Shown here in pieces: positions 1 through 11,392 of a DNA stretch of 64,000 nt. The stretch is from assembly GCA_963711675.1 (NCBI GenBank), contig CAVQFB010000003.1, positions 310,001 to 374,000 on the forward strand, given 5' to 3'. The notes under the pieces are model-generated. The model was not told the DNA's origin and did no database searches. It saw only the letters and a list, made by a program, of their open reading frames with translations. The DNA is from CAVQFB01 sp963711675. GTDB taxonomy: Bacteria; Acidobacteriota; Terriglobia; Terriglobales; Acidobacteriaceae. Position 1 is the stretch's first letter. Each line of letters begins with the position of its first letter. Position numbers and translations under genes: made by a program.

Positions 1-1
1 C

Positions 2-1519
2 AGTCCGGCCGTTATTCGCAAGACGCAAAGCCTGCTGCGAAGTTTCTGGAAGACGGTGGCGCAACTTCGGCAGGCTGGCGCGGACATGGAAGAGTTCGAC
101 ACATTCGAAGACTCCGGCGTCGCCGGGACGCGAATGTCGGACACACTCAGCTTCGACGTCATGCGCTGGCTGGTGAGACGAATGCCCGGAAGGATCGCGG
201 TGGATTGGGAGAACTACGAAGAAGAGCGGGCGATGGGCTCGACGTGGCCGCGGTTTATGCCGCTGCTGGACGAAGACGCTTTCGTCGAAGCCAACATCCC
301 TTGGCTGCGCTGGTTGCAGACGGCGCAAGGCAGGAAGACCGCAAGTCCCGAATGGCTGGTGAGGCGCTTTGAGGACTTGCCGGTTTCTGATCGCGAGAAA
401 GCCGAACTCTACGATTCTCTGCGCGTGCCGGTGTATTGGGAGCTGGGGAATCTTCCGCTGACGCGCACGCGGAACTGGGATCGGCCGGCAAGGCCGTTTT
501 GTCATGACGAACCGCTGCTCACGCGTGGTCAGGTATCGCTGAGGAAGGAATTGTCGCGGCGGCTGCCGACGCTAACGCTACTCTCGCGCCGGCGAGGCGA
601 GGCGATCATGGACAAGATTCGCGAAGTGATGCTGGTTCGCTACCGCGAGCTATACGGCACCACGCTCGGCGATCCCGCGTCCGTCGTGCGCGCCGATGTC
701 GGCCGTGGGGTGGAGATGTATTTCTGGAATCTGCCGCCGTCGCGCCGCTTGCCTCTGCGAGCCTACGTGGCGGGGTTCACGCTGAAGAACGGTGTTCCCA
801 TCAATTACGTAGAGGCTATCGGGCTGTTTGAGTGGATGGAAGTCGGCTTCAACACGTTCTACACGTTTCGCGGCGGCGAAGTGGCGTGGATCTACGCGCA
901 GGCGCTGCGGTGCTTGTGCAGTCTGATGGGAACGACGTGCGTTTCTGTGTATCCCTACCAGATCGGACAAAATAACGACGAGGCACTCGAGTCGGGGGCG
1001 TTCTGGTTCTATCGCAAGCTCGGTTTCCGGCCGGGACGAGCCGACCTCCTGCGGTTGACCCAGGAAGAAGAGAGAAAAATTGCCGCCAGGGCTGGATACA
1101 AGACTTCTATCCGAACGCTGCGGAGGCTTGCCGAAGGGCACATGTTCTATGAACTGCCGGGGAGCGAAGTGGGAGCGTGGGACAGGTTTTCGACACGTAA
1201 TATCGGACTGCGTGTGAACCAGCGGATGGCGGAGAGGTTTGGCGGAGATGCCGGGTGGATTCGCGAGGCTTCGGCTGAGTCTGTTGCCCGTGCTCTGGGT
1301 GTTCGGGTTGCGTCATGGACCGCGCGGGAGCGGGAAAGCTTTGAGAATCTCGCGCTCGTGCTAGCCCTGGTCCCCGACCTGCCGTCTTGGACGAAGGAAG
1401 AGAAGGAAGCCATGGTGAGGATTATCCGAGCCAAGTCGAAGCCGGACGAGATGCTTTATCTTCGGTTGATGCAAAGGCATGGCAGGTTGCGAAAGGCGTT
1501 CTTGAAGCTAGGATCTTAG
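2..1519 (+). CDS. Large protein with GNAT-like C-terminal segment, 5' partial
   Basis: The reading frame is open from the left window edge with no upstream stop; the first internal start is a GTG at 56. The gene therefore probably begins outside the window, and at least 487 residues are visible. I do not recognise the full-length family. About residues 290-330 (counted from the GTG) contain a segment ending in GAFWFYRKLGFRP, which resembles the last conserved block of GNAT N-acetyltransferases (FYxKLGF). Before it lies a hydrophobic, aromatic-rich stretch that could be the acetyl-CoA-binding sheet. The C-terminal 130 residues are charged and helical-looking. No signal peptide or membrane helix is visible. 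An N-acyltransferase role is inferred from this motif only; substrate unknown. It is followed by a 144-base gap before the kinase gene. Confidence 0.7.
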   Translation, partial: SPAVIRKTQSLLRSFWKTVAQLRQAGADMEEFDTFEDSGVAGTRMSDTLSFDVMRWLVRRMPGRIAVDWENYEEERAMGSTWPRFMPLLDEDAFVEANIPWLRWLQTAQGRKTASPEWLVRRFEDLPVSDREKAELYDSLRVPVYWELGNLPLTRTRNWDRPARPFCHDEPLLTRGQVSLRKELSRRLPTLTLLSRRRGEAIMDKIREVMLVRYRELYGTTLGDPASVVRADVGRGVEMYFWNLPPSRRLPLRAYVAGFTLKNGVPINYVEAIGLFEWMEVGFNTFYTFRGGEVAWIYAQALRCLCSLMGTTCVSVYPYQIGQNNDEALESGAFWFYRKLGFRPGRADLLRLTQEEERKIAARAGYKTSIRTLRRLAEGHMFYELPGSEVGAWDRFSTRNIGLRVNQRMAERFGGDAGWIREASAESVARALGVRVASWTARERESFENLALVLALVPDLPSWTKEEKEAMVRIIRAKSKPDEMLYLRLMQRHGRLRKAFLKLGS

Positions 1520-1663
1520 CCTTCTATCGCAAAACTCTGCATATAGGGCTGCGAAAAGCCCCGTCCCCGGACCAAGAATCTGGTGGCCGGCTCGCCTTCA
1601 AGGCGGGACTTCACTTTTCCGCCAAAACCATTAATATGAATGCCTCCCCGAGATGGGGTTTCG

Positions 1664-4600
1664 ATGGATAGCTCCACCACACCCAGAAAATTAGCGGGCC
1701 GCTACGAGGTACGCGAAGTCCTCGGCAAAGGCGGCATGGGCCTGGTCTACCGGGCTTACGACAGCGTCATCCGCCGCGAGGTCGCGGTGAAGACCCTGCT
1801 CGACATTCCCGAGGCGGCGGCGCTCCAGCTTTTCTACAAGGAGTGCGATGTTCTCGCCTCCATGAGCCACCCCAATATCGTCGAGATTTTCGACATCGGC
1901 GAATTCGAAGACGAGGGCAAGAAGAAACCCTACTTCGTGATGCCGCTTTTGCCAGGAACGACGCTCGAGACTTTCATTCGGAAGGCCAGCCATCGTCTGA
2001 CGGTTGAGCGGACGGTGCAGATCATGGCCCAGACGTGCCGCGGCCTGCAGGCGGCGCACGAGCGCGGCCTGATTCACCGCGACCTGAAGCCGAGCAACAT
2101 CTTCGTGATGGAAGACGACTCGGTGAAGATCATCGACTTCGGCGTTGCTCACATGGCGGATACACACTCGACCATGGGACAGAAGGGCACGCTGCTCTAC
2201 ATGTCGCCGGAGCAGATCGAGATGAAGCCGCTGTCGGCGGCCTCCGACATTTTTTCGTTGAGCGTGGTGTGCTACGAAGCGCTCACCGGACGGCAACCTT
2301 TCCAGCGCGCCCGGGCGGACGAGATCGTGGACGCGATCCTGCACCAGATTCCTCCGCCAGCGTCGGAGATCAACCCGGCCGTCAGCCAGTCCATCAGCCG
2401 GGTGGTTCACAAGGGAATGGCGAAGCAGGCGTGGCATCGCTACTCGACCGCGCGCGATCTGGGGGACACGCTCAACAAGGCGTTGCGGAACGAGCCGATC
2501 GAGTTCTTCGATCCCTCGCGTACGCGGCCTCGCTTGCAGCGCGCCACCAAAGCTCTGGAAGAGGGCGACTATCAGTTTGCGGGCGAGATTTTGGGCGAAC
2601 TCGGAAGCCGAAGGCCATCTGGACGATGACATCGGCTCCTTGCGCCAGCAGCTCGATCTGGCGGTGCGCCAGAAAACCATCGCTCAATTGCTGGATGCCG
2701 CAAAGGCGCGGTTTGAAGAAGAAGAGGATCCTCTGGCGCTGCAGAAGATGCAGGAAGTTCTGCAGATGGAGCCGGACAATGCGACAGCGTTATCGCTGAA
2801 GAGCAAGATCGAGAACCGGCGCAGCGAGCGGCAGATCGAAAACTGGTACAAACTGGCGCGCCAGCACATCGACAATCATGCTTACTCGCACGCCCGGGAA
2901 GCTCTGCAAAACGTGATGCAGCTCCGGCCCAAGGAGACCAACGCGCTGCGGTTGATCGCCGAAGTGGACCGCCAGGAGCAGGAGTACAACAAGCTCCGCC
3001 AGGAAAAATCGCAAATCCATCGTGCCGCGATGGATGCCTGGCAGAAGGGCGACGTAAGCAGCGCCCTGGCCAAGCTGGGGGTTGTGATCGAACTCGACCG
3101 GCGTGCGCCCGACTCCTCCAATCCCGAGCGAGGCGCTACATATCAGAGCTTCTACAATGAGGTTCGCTCCGAGCACGACGCGATGAACAACGCGTATGCC
3201 GAAGCTCGGAAGAATCTTGCAGACCACAACTTCAGCAAGGCCCTGGGCATTTGCGAAACTTATCTTGCGAAATATCCAACCAATGCCATCTTTCAGGCTC
3301 TGAAGTATGACGTTGAGGAACAGCAGCGGCAGGAATTGTCGGCGTATATCGCGAGCGTAGATCGCCAGGTTGAAGCTGAGCCCGATCTGGACAAACGCGT
3401 TAACGTCCTAAAAGAAGCGCTAGAACATCATCCGGGAGAGTCGCACTTCGAGCGCGCGCTGCGGCTGGTGCAGGACAAGCGCGACCTGGTCAATTCGATC
3501 GTCGCCCGGGCTCATCATCACGAAGAGCAGGGAGCTTTCGGCGACGCACTGAACGACTGGGAAATCCTGCGGACAATCTACAGCCAGTATCCAGGATTGA
3601 AGTTCGAGATTGAGCGGCTGCAGAAACGACGCGAGCAACAAACGCGAATCGAGTCGAAGACCAAGCTGATCGAGCAGATTGATGCGTGCATGCACTCCAG
3701 CGACTACGCGCGCGCCCTGGATTTACTGGAAAAAGGCAAGGCGGAGTTTTCAGATGACACCGAGCTCAGCGAACTGGAGAAGCTGGCTAACGAAGGCATT
3801 GCGCGCAAGACTGAAGCCCAACGGCTAATGACCGAGGGGCAAGATCTGTGCGGGCAGGGGCAAGCGCCTGAGGGACTCAAGCTTCTTCGCCAAGCTTACG
3901 AGCTGGACGAAAACAATACTCTGACTCGAGCGGTGTTATCGAACGCGCTGGTGGAACATGCGCACCAGGTGGTCGAGACCAGCTGGCAGGATGCTGAGCA
4001 GCTTTCGCAGGAAGCTCTCGATTTGAATCCCAGCCATCCGATGGCGAAGACCATTCGGAGCCTGATTCTCGATCAGAAGCGTGAGCAGCTGGTGAAAGAA
4101 GGCTTGTCGCAGGCACGCAAGCTTCAATCTGCGGGCGATCTACAGGGCGCACTGACTCGGATTGAAGAAGGACTCACGGTTTATCCGCGCGAGCCCAGGT
4201 TGATCCAGGTTCACGAGTCCTTGCAACGTGATCTGCAGACGCAGAAGCGTCAGACGCGCAGGCGCGATCTCGAAGAGCTACGGCGGGTCGAGCGGGAAGT
4301 GGATACTGCTGCGGACGAGGCAGCCAAGAAGGCATTGGGAGAGCGGGCGCAGACCCTGGCCAGCAAGTACACGGAGGACCCGGAGTTCCTGTCGGTAGCC
4401 AATCCTCTTTTGACGAAGCTGAACATGGCCCCGGTGGAGTCGACCGGCGCCGGGCAGAAGGCTCCAGCATCTGCGGACCAGGGGAAAGCGCCCGGCTCGG
4501 CTGCGGTTCCGGCGGATGCGACGATGTCAATTTTTGCCCCGCCTACCGTTGCGTTGGACGCAACCATGGTGGAAGCTGCGATTCCACCAAAAGCGCCGCC

Positions 4601-6728
4601 ATCTGCTCCTGCATCTCCGTCATCCGCGCCATCCGTTCAGCAGTCGACGGGCACGGCTGTCCCACCACCGCCCGCGCCACCCAAGCAGCCTGCGGCTGTT
4701 TCAGCGCCTGCCGTGCCGAGCCCGCGACCAAAGCCATCGGGGCCGTCTCCGGGAGAGCAGTTACTCGGTTTGGTCAAGACCCCTGCCGGCAAATTGATCG
4801 CCGGTTCGGCGGCAGGACTGGTGCTGCTGCTGGCCATCGTCGGAATCGCACTCAAGGGCCGCCACGGCCAAAGCTCGCCGGCCGCTACAGCGGTGCAGTT
4901 TCAGGTGCAGATCCATACGACGCCGCCCGGTGCGACGATTCGTATCAATAACGAAGTTCGAGGTACCTCGGATCTGCAAGTATCGCTCCCTGAGGGGACC
5001 TATCAGATTGATGCGCAGCTGAACGGATACCAACCGGCGACGACATCGTTCGAGGCTAAAACGGGATCGCCAAATTCGGTGGAACTCACGCTGCAATCGG
5101 CGCCGCCTCTGGTCAGAGTTTCTTCTGACACTGGCACCGGCAAAGTTTCGTTTGACGATCAGGCCGCAGCGGATCTGGAGGGCGCGCAGTGGTCGCTCGA
5201 CAAGATCACGCCCGGGGAACACAAGGTGAAATTCGAGGGACCGCAGGGCAGCGCGTCGTTTGCTTTCACCTCCGATGCCGGCGCGCCCATGGTTGTGAAA
5301 GGGCCTATTGGCGCAAAGGGCGTGCTGGCGGTGGTGGTTAGCAATCTGGGCGGCAACGTCAACGTCTATTCCAGCGACTCCGCGTTCAAGATCAGCCTGG
5401 ATGGGCAGGCGGAGGTTGCTGCGAACGAGAACGGTGTTTCGTTCCCCCAGGTTTCTGCTGGTCCGCACGAACTGGCGCTGAGCCACGGCAGCGAGCAGTA
5501 CAAGGTCGCGTTTGATGCCGGGCCAGCTTCGACCCTGAGCGCTTTCCTGGAGTCGGGCAAAGACATTGGCACGCTGGTGGTGATCGCGGGGCAGGACAAA
5601 GCCAAGGTTTTCATTAACGGCCAGCCGCAACAAGGCACGACTCAAGGCGGTCAGCTGCGCATTCCGAATCTGGAGCCCAAGGAATACGTTGTCCGGATTT
5701 CCAAGCCTGGCTTCCAGGATCTTCCGGAACAGAAGGTGAAGATCCGGAAGGGCGAGCAAGCCCGAGTCGTATTCAACCTGCAGCCGATTCCGAAATTTGC
5801 GACGCTGTCGATCCAGGGAGCGGCTCCCGGGACCGAAGTCTTGATCGATCAGACCTCCGCCGGGACGGTTCAGCCGGACGGAACGCTTAGCGTGGCGAAT
5901 GTCGCTCCCGGTGATCACGTGGTGGAGTTGCGCAGAGACAAGTTCAAACCCAGGCGAATACAGAAGCACTTCGTGGTGGGGACGACGGTCGCGGTGACAT
6001 CCTCCGAGGCCGTATTGGAAGCAGTCACTGGTGTTTTGAAGGTGACGTTCTCGCCTGCTGACGCGACGGTAACGATTGCTAAAGCAGGAGAGAACCCGCT
6101 AAAGCTGACGAGCAACAGCACGCTGAATCTGCCACCGGGAACCTACACCCTGAACGCGCACACTGCCGACAATCTGACGCGCACAGCGACCGTGGAAGTG
6201 GTGGCCGGCGAAACTCGCAGCATTGATCTGCCGCTCGCTCCCGCCGGAATGTCCAAGTGGGACGATCCTGCGAGCTGGAAGTCAGAGAAAGGCTGGTATG
6301 TCCACCGCGGTGGCGATTTCGTTCTGTACAGCGCCCAGCCCGCGGCCGGGACGGTGAGCTTCACGGCGATGCTGCTCAGAGGAAAGCGGCTGCAGTGGGT
6401 GGTGAACTATGTGGACGCGAAGAATTATTGTCTCTTCCAGATGGATGAGAATTTCTTTTATCGCACGGTGATGCGCGACGGCCAGAAGACCGACGAGATC
6501 AAGATTCCGCACAAGACCGACAAGAAAGCTCCGCGGACGATTCAGATTCGCATCGCTGCGAATGAGATTGTCCACCAGGTGAGGGAAGCGGACGCCTGGT
6601 TCATCATCGACAAATGGAACCAGCCGGGCATCAACCTTAGCCAGGGGAAGTTCGGTTTCTATATTCCGGGCAGCGATCAGGTGGCGCTCTCAAACTTCAC
6701 GCAGTACGGTGATCTGAGCTCGCACTGA
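1664..6728 (+). CDS. Ser/Thr protein kinase with TPR-like repeats, one TM helix and PEGA domains (one frameshift)
   Basis: Residues 1-270 form a Hanks-type kinase: glycine loop GKGGMG (21-26), catalytic Lys43, HRDLKPSN (138-145), DFG (158-160) and SPEQ after the activation segment. The frame breaks near 2600-2604, where one extra base in ctcgga moves the protein into the frame that runs to 6728. Read through, it gives about 1,690 residues. The kinase is followed by a long helical TPR-like region, a Pro/Ala-rich linker, a single TM helix (near base 4800-4855), several PEGA-like repeats (TPPGATIRIN, then similar units), and a C-terminal beta-rich, LamG/DUF1080-like domain. The topology suggests a receptor kinase with cytoplasmic catalytic and TPR parts and external PEGA repeats. 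ATG at 1664 is preferred over 1640 because the kinase start is then compact. Two separate genes overlapping here is the alternative. Confidence 0.85.
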
Positions 6729-6873
6729 GACTCAGAAAGCGCAACCGTTGCCGGTTTTGGCAAGCGGCGTGCTCGGGGTCGCACCACAGAAAGCAACCCT
6801 TTCCATCGCAAAATGTCTCCCATAAAGGTGTAGCTTTGTTCAAGAGACATCAATTTTGTTTTGGGGTGGACGT

Positions 6874-7467
6874 ATGAGACATTTTCGCGTGTGCCGGTTC
6901 GTTCTAATGCTTGCTGTTGCGTGCCTGTCTGCGACGATCATGTTTGCGCAGACGGACATTCTGGGGGAAGTACAACTGGAGGGCGCCTCGAGCGTTGAGA
7001 AATCGTCGGGCGTTTGGGTCGATGGCCAGTACCTGGGCTACGTCGATGAGCTGAAGGGGTCGAAGAAGATCCTGCTGTTACCCGGCGAACATCAGATCAC
7101 GGTGAAACAGGCGGGCTACCTCGACTTCAGCCAGAAAGTTGTTCTCCAGCCAAAAGAGAGACAGGTGATCCGCGTAGCGATGCAGAAGGATACGCGGGTG
7201 CGGATGCCGAGCACGACCGCTGAAGTGAAGCTGGCGGTGAATCCGACGCGGGCGGCTGTGTTCGTCGATGGCGTGATGGTGGGGCACGTTGGCGAATTTA
7301 CCGGAGTTGGCAAGGCTATGCTGGTGGGCCCCGGTAAGCACAAGTTTGTGATCAGCCTGCCCGGATATCAGAACTTCGAAACAGAGGTCACTCTGATCGC
7401 AAATCAGAAATTTGAGATCAAGACTGACCTGGCCAGGGGTGGAACGCCCGGAGAAACTGAGCAGTAG
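6874..7467 (+). CDS. Secreted PEGA-domain protein
   Basis: A 197-residue protein starting at ATG 6874, with the purine-rich ggggtgga just upstream as ribosome site; a TTG eighteen bases earlier gives no benefit. The N-terminus MRHFRVCRFVLMLAVACLSA is a signal peptide with likely cleavage after MFAQ. Two PEGA-like repeats follow (about residues 35-105 and 115-180), each with the pattern VxVDGxxxGxV...GKHKxxxxxPGYxxF. PEGA domains are small beta-sandwiches in surface or envelope proteins. It lies 145 bases downstream of the PEGA-bearing kinase in the same direction, so it may be an extracytoplasmic partner of that receptor. Function otherwise unknown. Confidence 0.85.
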   Translation: MRHFRVCRFVLMLAVACLSATIMFAQTDILGEVQLEGASSVEKSSGVWVDGQYLGYVDELKGSKKILLLPGEHQITVKQAGYLDFSQKVVLQPKERQVIRVAMQKDTRVRMPSTTAEVKLAVNPTRAAVFVDGVMVGHVGEFTGVGKAMLVGPGKHKFVISLPGYQNFETEVTLIANQKFEIKTDLARGGTPGETEQ

Positions 7468-7787
7468 CCAGTCAACATTTCGAATCTGAAAAATGGGCAG
7501 GGAAACACTCTTTGCCCGTTTTTGTTTTGTGACCGCCCTTTCATTTAATCGGCTTCCCGCGCAGTCTTGTTGGTTTTGAGTGCCCAGTTTGGTTCTTGAT
7601 GGCGATGGGGATGCACGCCAGATCCTTCGCTCCGCCTGAAGAACGGCTACGCTCAGGATGACGTCGATCAAGAGCGCGCAAGATACAAACTGAACTGAGA
7701 TCAGAGGTCTCCAGAGCTTGACATATCCGGAGCCGCGGGGCACGATTCTGCCTCCATTTTGAATAACCTTCTCGCCACGGAGGTCGA
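7468..7787. other. Intergenic region between PEGA protein and M48 protease
   Basis: This 320-base gap holds one copy of the dispersed repeat described at 7611. I see no convincing gene. The last 50 bases must carry the ribosome site of the protease gene. Confidence 0.5.
7611..7662. repeat. Dispersed repeat family A copy
   Basis: The unit reads atgcacgccagatcc, ttcgctccgcctgaag, aacggctacgctcaggatgac. The same order of blocks (GGATCCCTCGCTCCGC, a variable loop, CTCGGGATGAC) recurs at 10865, 15776, 17158, 17227, 17608, 17745, 55599, 61937 and 62880, in both orientations and always between genes. This makes it a REP-like element of the genome. Confidence 0.75.
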
Positions 7788-9112
7788 ATGCACCGTCTCG
7801 CACTGATTTGTGGATTGGGTCTCTTCTTGCTCGCCTCGCTCGCGCTCTTGGCCAACAACCAGCAACGACAGGATCGTCCGCCCCCGCCGCTTCTGCCTTC
7901 GATGTGAAGGCCGCGGTAGACGCCTATCTGGCCAGCGTTCCCGCCGCCGACCGCGCTCGGTCCGACGCTTACTTTGAAGGCGGCTACTGGCTCATTCTTT
8001 GGGATTTTCTGTTGGGGGCAGTCATCTCCGCGCTCCTGCTCTCGACCCGAGCGTCTGCTCGAATGCGGGATCTTGCCGAACGCATAACGCGCTTCAAGCC
8101 GATCCAGACTTTCATCTACTGGGCGGAGTACGTGATTCTGACAACGATCCTTACTTTTCCTCTGGCGGTGTACGAGGGGTTCTTTCGGGAGCGCAAGTAC
8201 GGGCTCATGAACCAGACATTTGGCGCGTGGTTTGGCGACCAGATGGAAGGCATGCTCATCGGGATCATCTTGTTTGGGGTGCTGGTGGTGGCGCTGTTCG
8301 GGATCGTGCGCCGTTTGCAGCGCACGTGGTGGATTTGGGCGTCCGTCGTGTCGATTGTGTTTCTGATGTTCACGGTGCTGATCAGTCCCGTGTACATTGC
8401 CCCGCTCTTCAACAAGTACACCAAGCTACAGGATAAGCGAGTGACGCAGCCCATACTCTCGATGGCGCGCGCCAACGGCATTCCCGCGACCGACGTGTGG
8501 GAGGTGGATGCGTCAAGACAGTCGAAGCGCGTGAGTGCGAACGTGAGCGGCTTCCTGGGCACGGAGCGCATTACGTTGAATGACAACCTGTTGAGGCGAT
8601 GCACTCTGCCGGAGATCGAAACCACCATGGGGCATGAGATGGGCCACTATGTGATGCACCACATCTACAAAGACATGCTCTTCTTTACTTTGGAGGCGTT
8701 GATTTTCTTCGGATTCCTCAACTGGTCACTGAATTGGTCGCTGGCGCGATGGGGCGAGCAGTGGGGGATTCGCGGGATTGGGGATACCGCGGTGGTACCA
8801 CTGGTTGTGCTGCTGGGATCGTTGTTCTTCTTCGTGGCCACTCCCATCAACAACTCGTGGACGCGCATGCAGGAGTACGAGGCCGACATCTTCGGGCTAA
8901 ACGTGGCTGGCCAGCCGGATGGCGAGGCCAGAGTCGACCTCATGCTGGGTGAATATCGCAAGCTCGACCCAGGGCCATGGGAAGAAACCATATTCTTCGA
9001 TCATCCCAGCGGGCGGACGCGCATCACGGCCGCGATGCGGTGGAAGGCGGAGCATCTGAGTCAACCGGAGCCGGCGGAAGAAAACATTCCGCCAGGCGCG
9101 AAAGCGCATTAA
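7788..9112 (+). CDS. M48-family membrane metalloprotease (Ste24/CAAX-protease type), frameshifted near the start
   Basis: The long frame beginning with TTG at 7808 encodes an integral membrane zinc peptidase. It has several TM helices, the zinc motif HEMGH followed by a third ligand region EYEADIFGLN, and a C-terminal cytosolic tail: the layout of Ste24-type M48 enzymes (about 420-440 residues). The natural N-terminus appears to be the ATG at 7788 in another frame, which encodes a signal-like MHRLALICGLGLFLLASLAL. Adding one C at ggccaacaa (about 7852) joins it to the QQPATTG that follows. A one-base homopolymer loss is therefore likely. The family cleaves membrane-associated or prenylated peptides; the bacterial substrates are not known. 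Confidence 0.85.
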
Positions 9113-10801
9113 TTATTTCGCCGAATTCGGCGGGCGCGTAATGGCTCCTTCGGAAGCCGACGACACCAGAGCAGCGTATTTCGCGAACACGCCACTGGGA
9201 TAACGGGGCGGTGCGGGCTTCCATGAGGCCATACGCTGGTGCAAGGTGGTGTCGCTGAGCTCGACTTCCAGCTTGCGCTGTTTCACGTCGATGTGGATGA
9301 GGTCGCCTTCGTGCACGGCAGCAATTGGGCCGCCCAGCGCCGCTTCCGGGGCAACGTGGCCGAGCATCAGGCCGCGCGTCGCGCCGCTGAAACGGCCGTC
9401 GGTGAGGAGTGCGACCGACTCGCCGAGGCCCTCGCCGACGATGGCGGCGGTTACGCTCAGCATCTCGCGCATGCCCGGCCCACCTTTCGGCCCTTCATTG
9501 CGGATCACAACTACATCACCAGCCTTGATTTTCTTGCCGGTGACAGCGGCCATGGCGTCCTCTTCGGATTCGAACACGCGGGCCGGTCCGCGATGCGACA
9601 GGCGTTCGTGCCCGCTGATTTTGGCCACGCAGCCATCGAGGCGCGATATTTCCGTGGAGAACGACCAGCCCGCCAGTCTTTTTCAAAGGGCGATCGAGCG
9701 GCAGCGACGACTTCCTGCCCCGGCGTTTCTTTGGCGGCGCTTGCTTCTTCGGCGAAAGTCTTTCCGGTTACGGTCAGCCGTGAGCCGTCGACCAGCTTGC
9801 CATCGAGAAGGCGCTTGGCGATAACGGGAATTCCGCCAGCCTTGTCGACATCGGCAGCAACGAATCGCCCGGCAGGCTTCAGGTCGGCCAGGAGGGGCGT
9901 GCGCTCGCTGACAGTCTGAAAGTCATCGATGTGGAGCGGCACACCGGCTTCGCGCGCGATGGCGAGCAGGTGGAGGACGGCGTTGGTGGAGCCGCCGGTG
10001 CACGCGACGCCTGCGATGGCGTTTTCAAACGCGCCGCGAACCAGGATGTCCTTGGGGCGAATGCCGTTTTTCAGAAGATTGAGCACGACTTCACCGCAAC
10101 GAAAGGCGATGTCGTCTTTGCGCGCGATCCATGGCGGGAACGCCGTTGAAGCCCATGGGCGAAAGGCCAATCAGCTCCATCACGGTCGACATGGTGTTCG
10201 CCGTGTACTGGCCGCCGCAGGCGCCGGCGCCGGGGCAGGCCACGTTTTCGAGATCGCGCAGATCGCTGTCAGTCATCTTTCCTGCCGCGTTTGCACCGAC
10301 GGCCTCGAAGACATCCTGGATGGTGACATCTTTGCCCTTGTAAACGCCGGCGGCGATGGTGCCGCCATAGAGCACGAGGCCGGGAAGATTCATGCGAGCG
10401 AGAGCCATGGCGGCGGCAGGAATTGTTTTGTCGCAGCCGACGACGCATACAACCGCGTCGAACATCTGCCCGCGGCAGACGAGCTCGATGGAGTCGGCGA
10501 TAACTTCGCGGCTCACCAGCGAGGCGCGCATGCCTTCGGTGCCCATGGTTTCGCCGTCGCTGATAGCGATGGTGTTGAACTCCATGGGCGTGCCACCGGC
10601 GGCGCGAATGCCCTCCTTCACCTTGGCCGAGAGACGGCGCAGGTGAAAGTTGCAGGGCATGGTTTCGATCCAGGTGTTGGCGACGCCGATGAGGGGCTTG
10701 GCGAGATCGGCGTCAGTGAAGCCAATGGCCTTGAACATGGCGCGCGACGGTGCGCGGTCGCGCCCGTCGGTGATACCGCGGCTGCGATGCTTGAGATCCA
10801 T
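9113..10801 (-). pseudogene. ilvD: Dihydroxy-acid dehydratase IlvD (frame broken three times as sequenced)
   Basis: The enzyme converts 2,3-dihydroxy-isovalerate or -methylvalerate to the 2-oxo acid, the third step of Val/Ile synthesis, using an Fe-S cluster. The N-terminal part (10801 to about 10125) has the family motifs VGCDKTIPAAAMALARMN and CPGAGACGGQYTANTMS. The middle (to about 9705) has FENAIAGVACTGGSTNAVLH, and the end (from 9628) has GHERLSHRGPARVF and LLTDGRFSGATRGLMLGHV. Joining the frames needs one base removed at about 10121-10127, 9704-9706 and 9637-9642. The total then matches the usual 560 residues with no conserved block lost. It is the last gene of the ilv set and ends one base after the M48 stop, convergently. 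Error in the assembly is more likely than decay. Confidence 0.9.
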
Positions 10802-10864
10802 AGGGAGTAAGGTTACGACAAGGATGCATGGAAAAGAAGAGCACGGAGCCCTACATGCCGAATC

Positions 10865-10920
10865 AGACCCGCGCCGGGTCCCTCACTCCGCCTGAAGAAC
10901 GGCTTCGTTCGGGATGACAA
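10865..10920. repeat. Dispersed repeat family A copy between ilvD and ilvN
   Basis: A copy with the blocks gggtccctcactccgcctga, agaacggcttcgttcgggatgac. It lies in the 213-base gap between the ilvD start and the end of ilvN, so ilvD may have its own promoter or depend on read-through across this element. Confidence 0.7.
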
Positions 10921-11014
10921 TGCTGAGGAGCAGCCGGGAAGAACAGCACTTCATATAGAGAATTCTTGAGAACCAGTGTGATTCGCAAGCCGCAAGTTGA
11001 GCGAGTTCCTGCCG

Positions 11015-11344
11015 TTACGCTGATGCCTGCCGCGCGGCTCCATGCGGTGCCATGGCCGTGGCGGGTGGGTGCGGTGTCTCCGCAGACCATGCGCTCGCGC
11101 GATCCCCAATCTGCTCCATCGGGACACCCGTACGCACGTCGGTTACATCCACAATCGCGTACCAGTCGCGGCAAAGCTGGCCAATCTGTTTGTGATTGAC
11201 ATCGAGCTGAAGCGTAGCTTTGTGCGCTTGATCGGCAGGTTCGGCCTGAACGTAAGGCATATCGATGCCGCGGCGGGAAACCGCGTTCAGAATCCGCATC
11301 AGCGTGCCTTGCGTATTGCGATAGCGAATGTGAAATACGTGCAT
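11015..11344 (-). CDS. ilvN: Acetolactate synthase small subunit, ACT domain (IlvN/IlvM-like)
   Basis: A 109-residue protein. Residues 1-75 form an ACT domain starting MHVFHIRYRNTQGTLMRILN, with the RRGIDM turn that follows the first helix in IlvH/IlvN/IlvM proteins. ACT small subunits bind valine and activate the catalytic subunit IlvB. It starts 49 bases after the ilvB stop in the same operon. At 109 residues it is closer to the short IlvM/IlvN type than to the 160-residue IlvH type. The last 35 residues are low-complexity and may not be native, given the frequent indels next door. Confidence 0.75.
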   Translation of the reverse strand: MHVFHIRYRNTQGTLMRILNAVSRRGIDMPYVQAEPADQAHKATLQLDVNHKQIGQLCRDWYAIVDVTDVRTGVPMEQIGDRASAWSAETPHPPATAMAPHGAARQASA

Positions 11345-11392
11345 GATTGGTCCCCTTTTGGCGCAGGTCGCGAGGCCGGTGCCAGAAATTTC

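Noticed and set aside
4761..5969. 402-residue open frame on the minus strand inside the kinase-PEGA gene
   Set aside because: Arg/His-rich, no domain, fully covered by the PEGA-coding frame; a GC-codon shadow.
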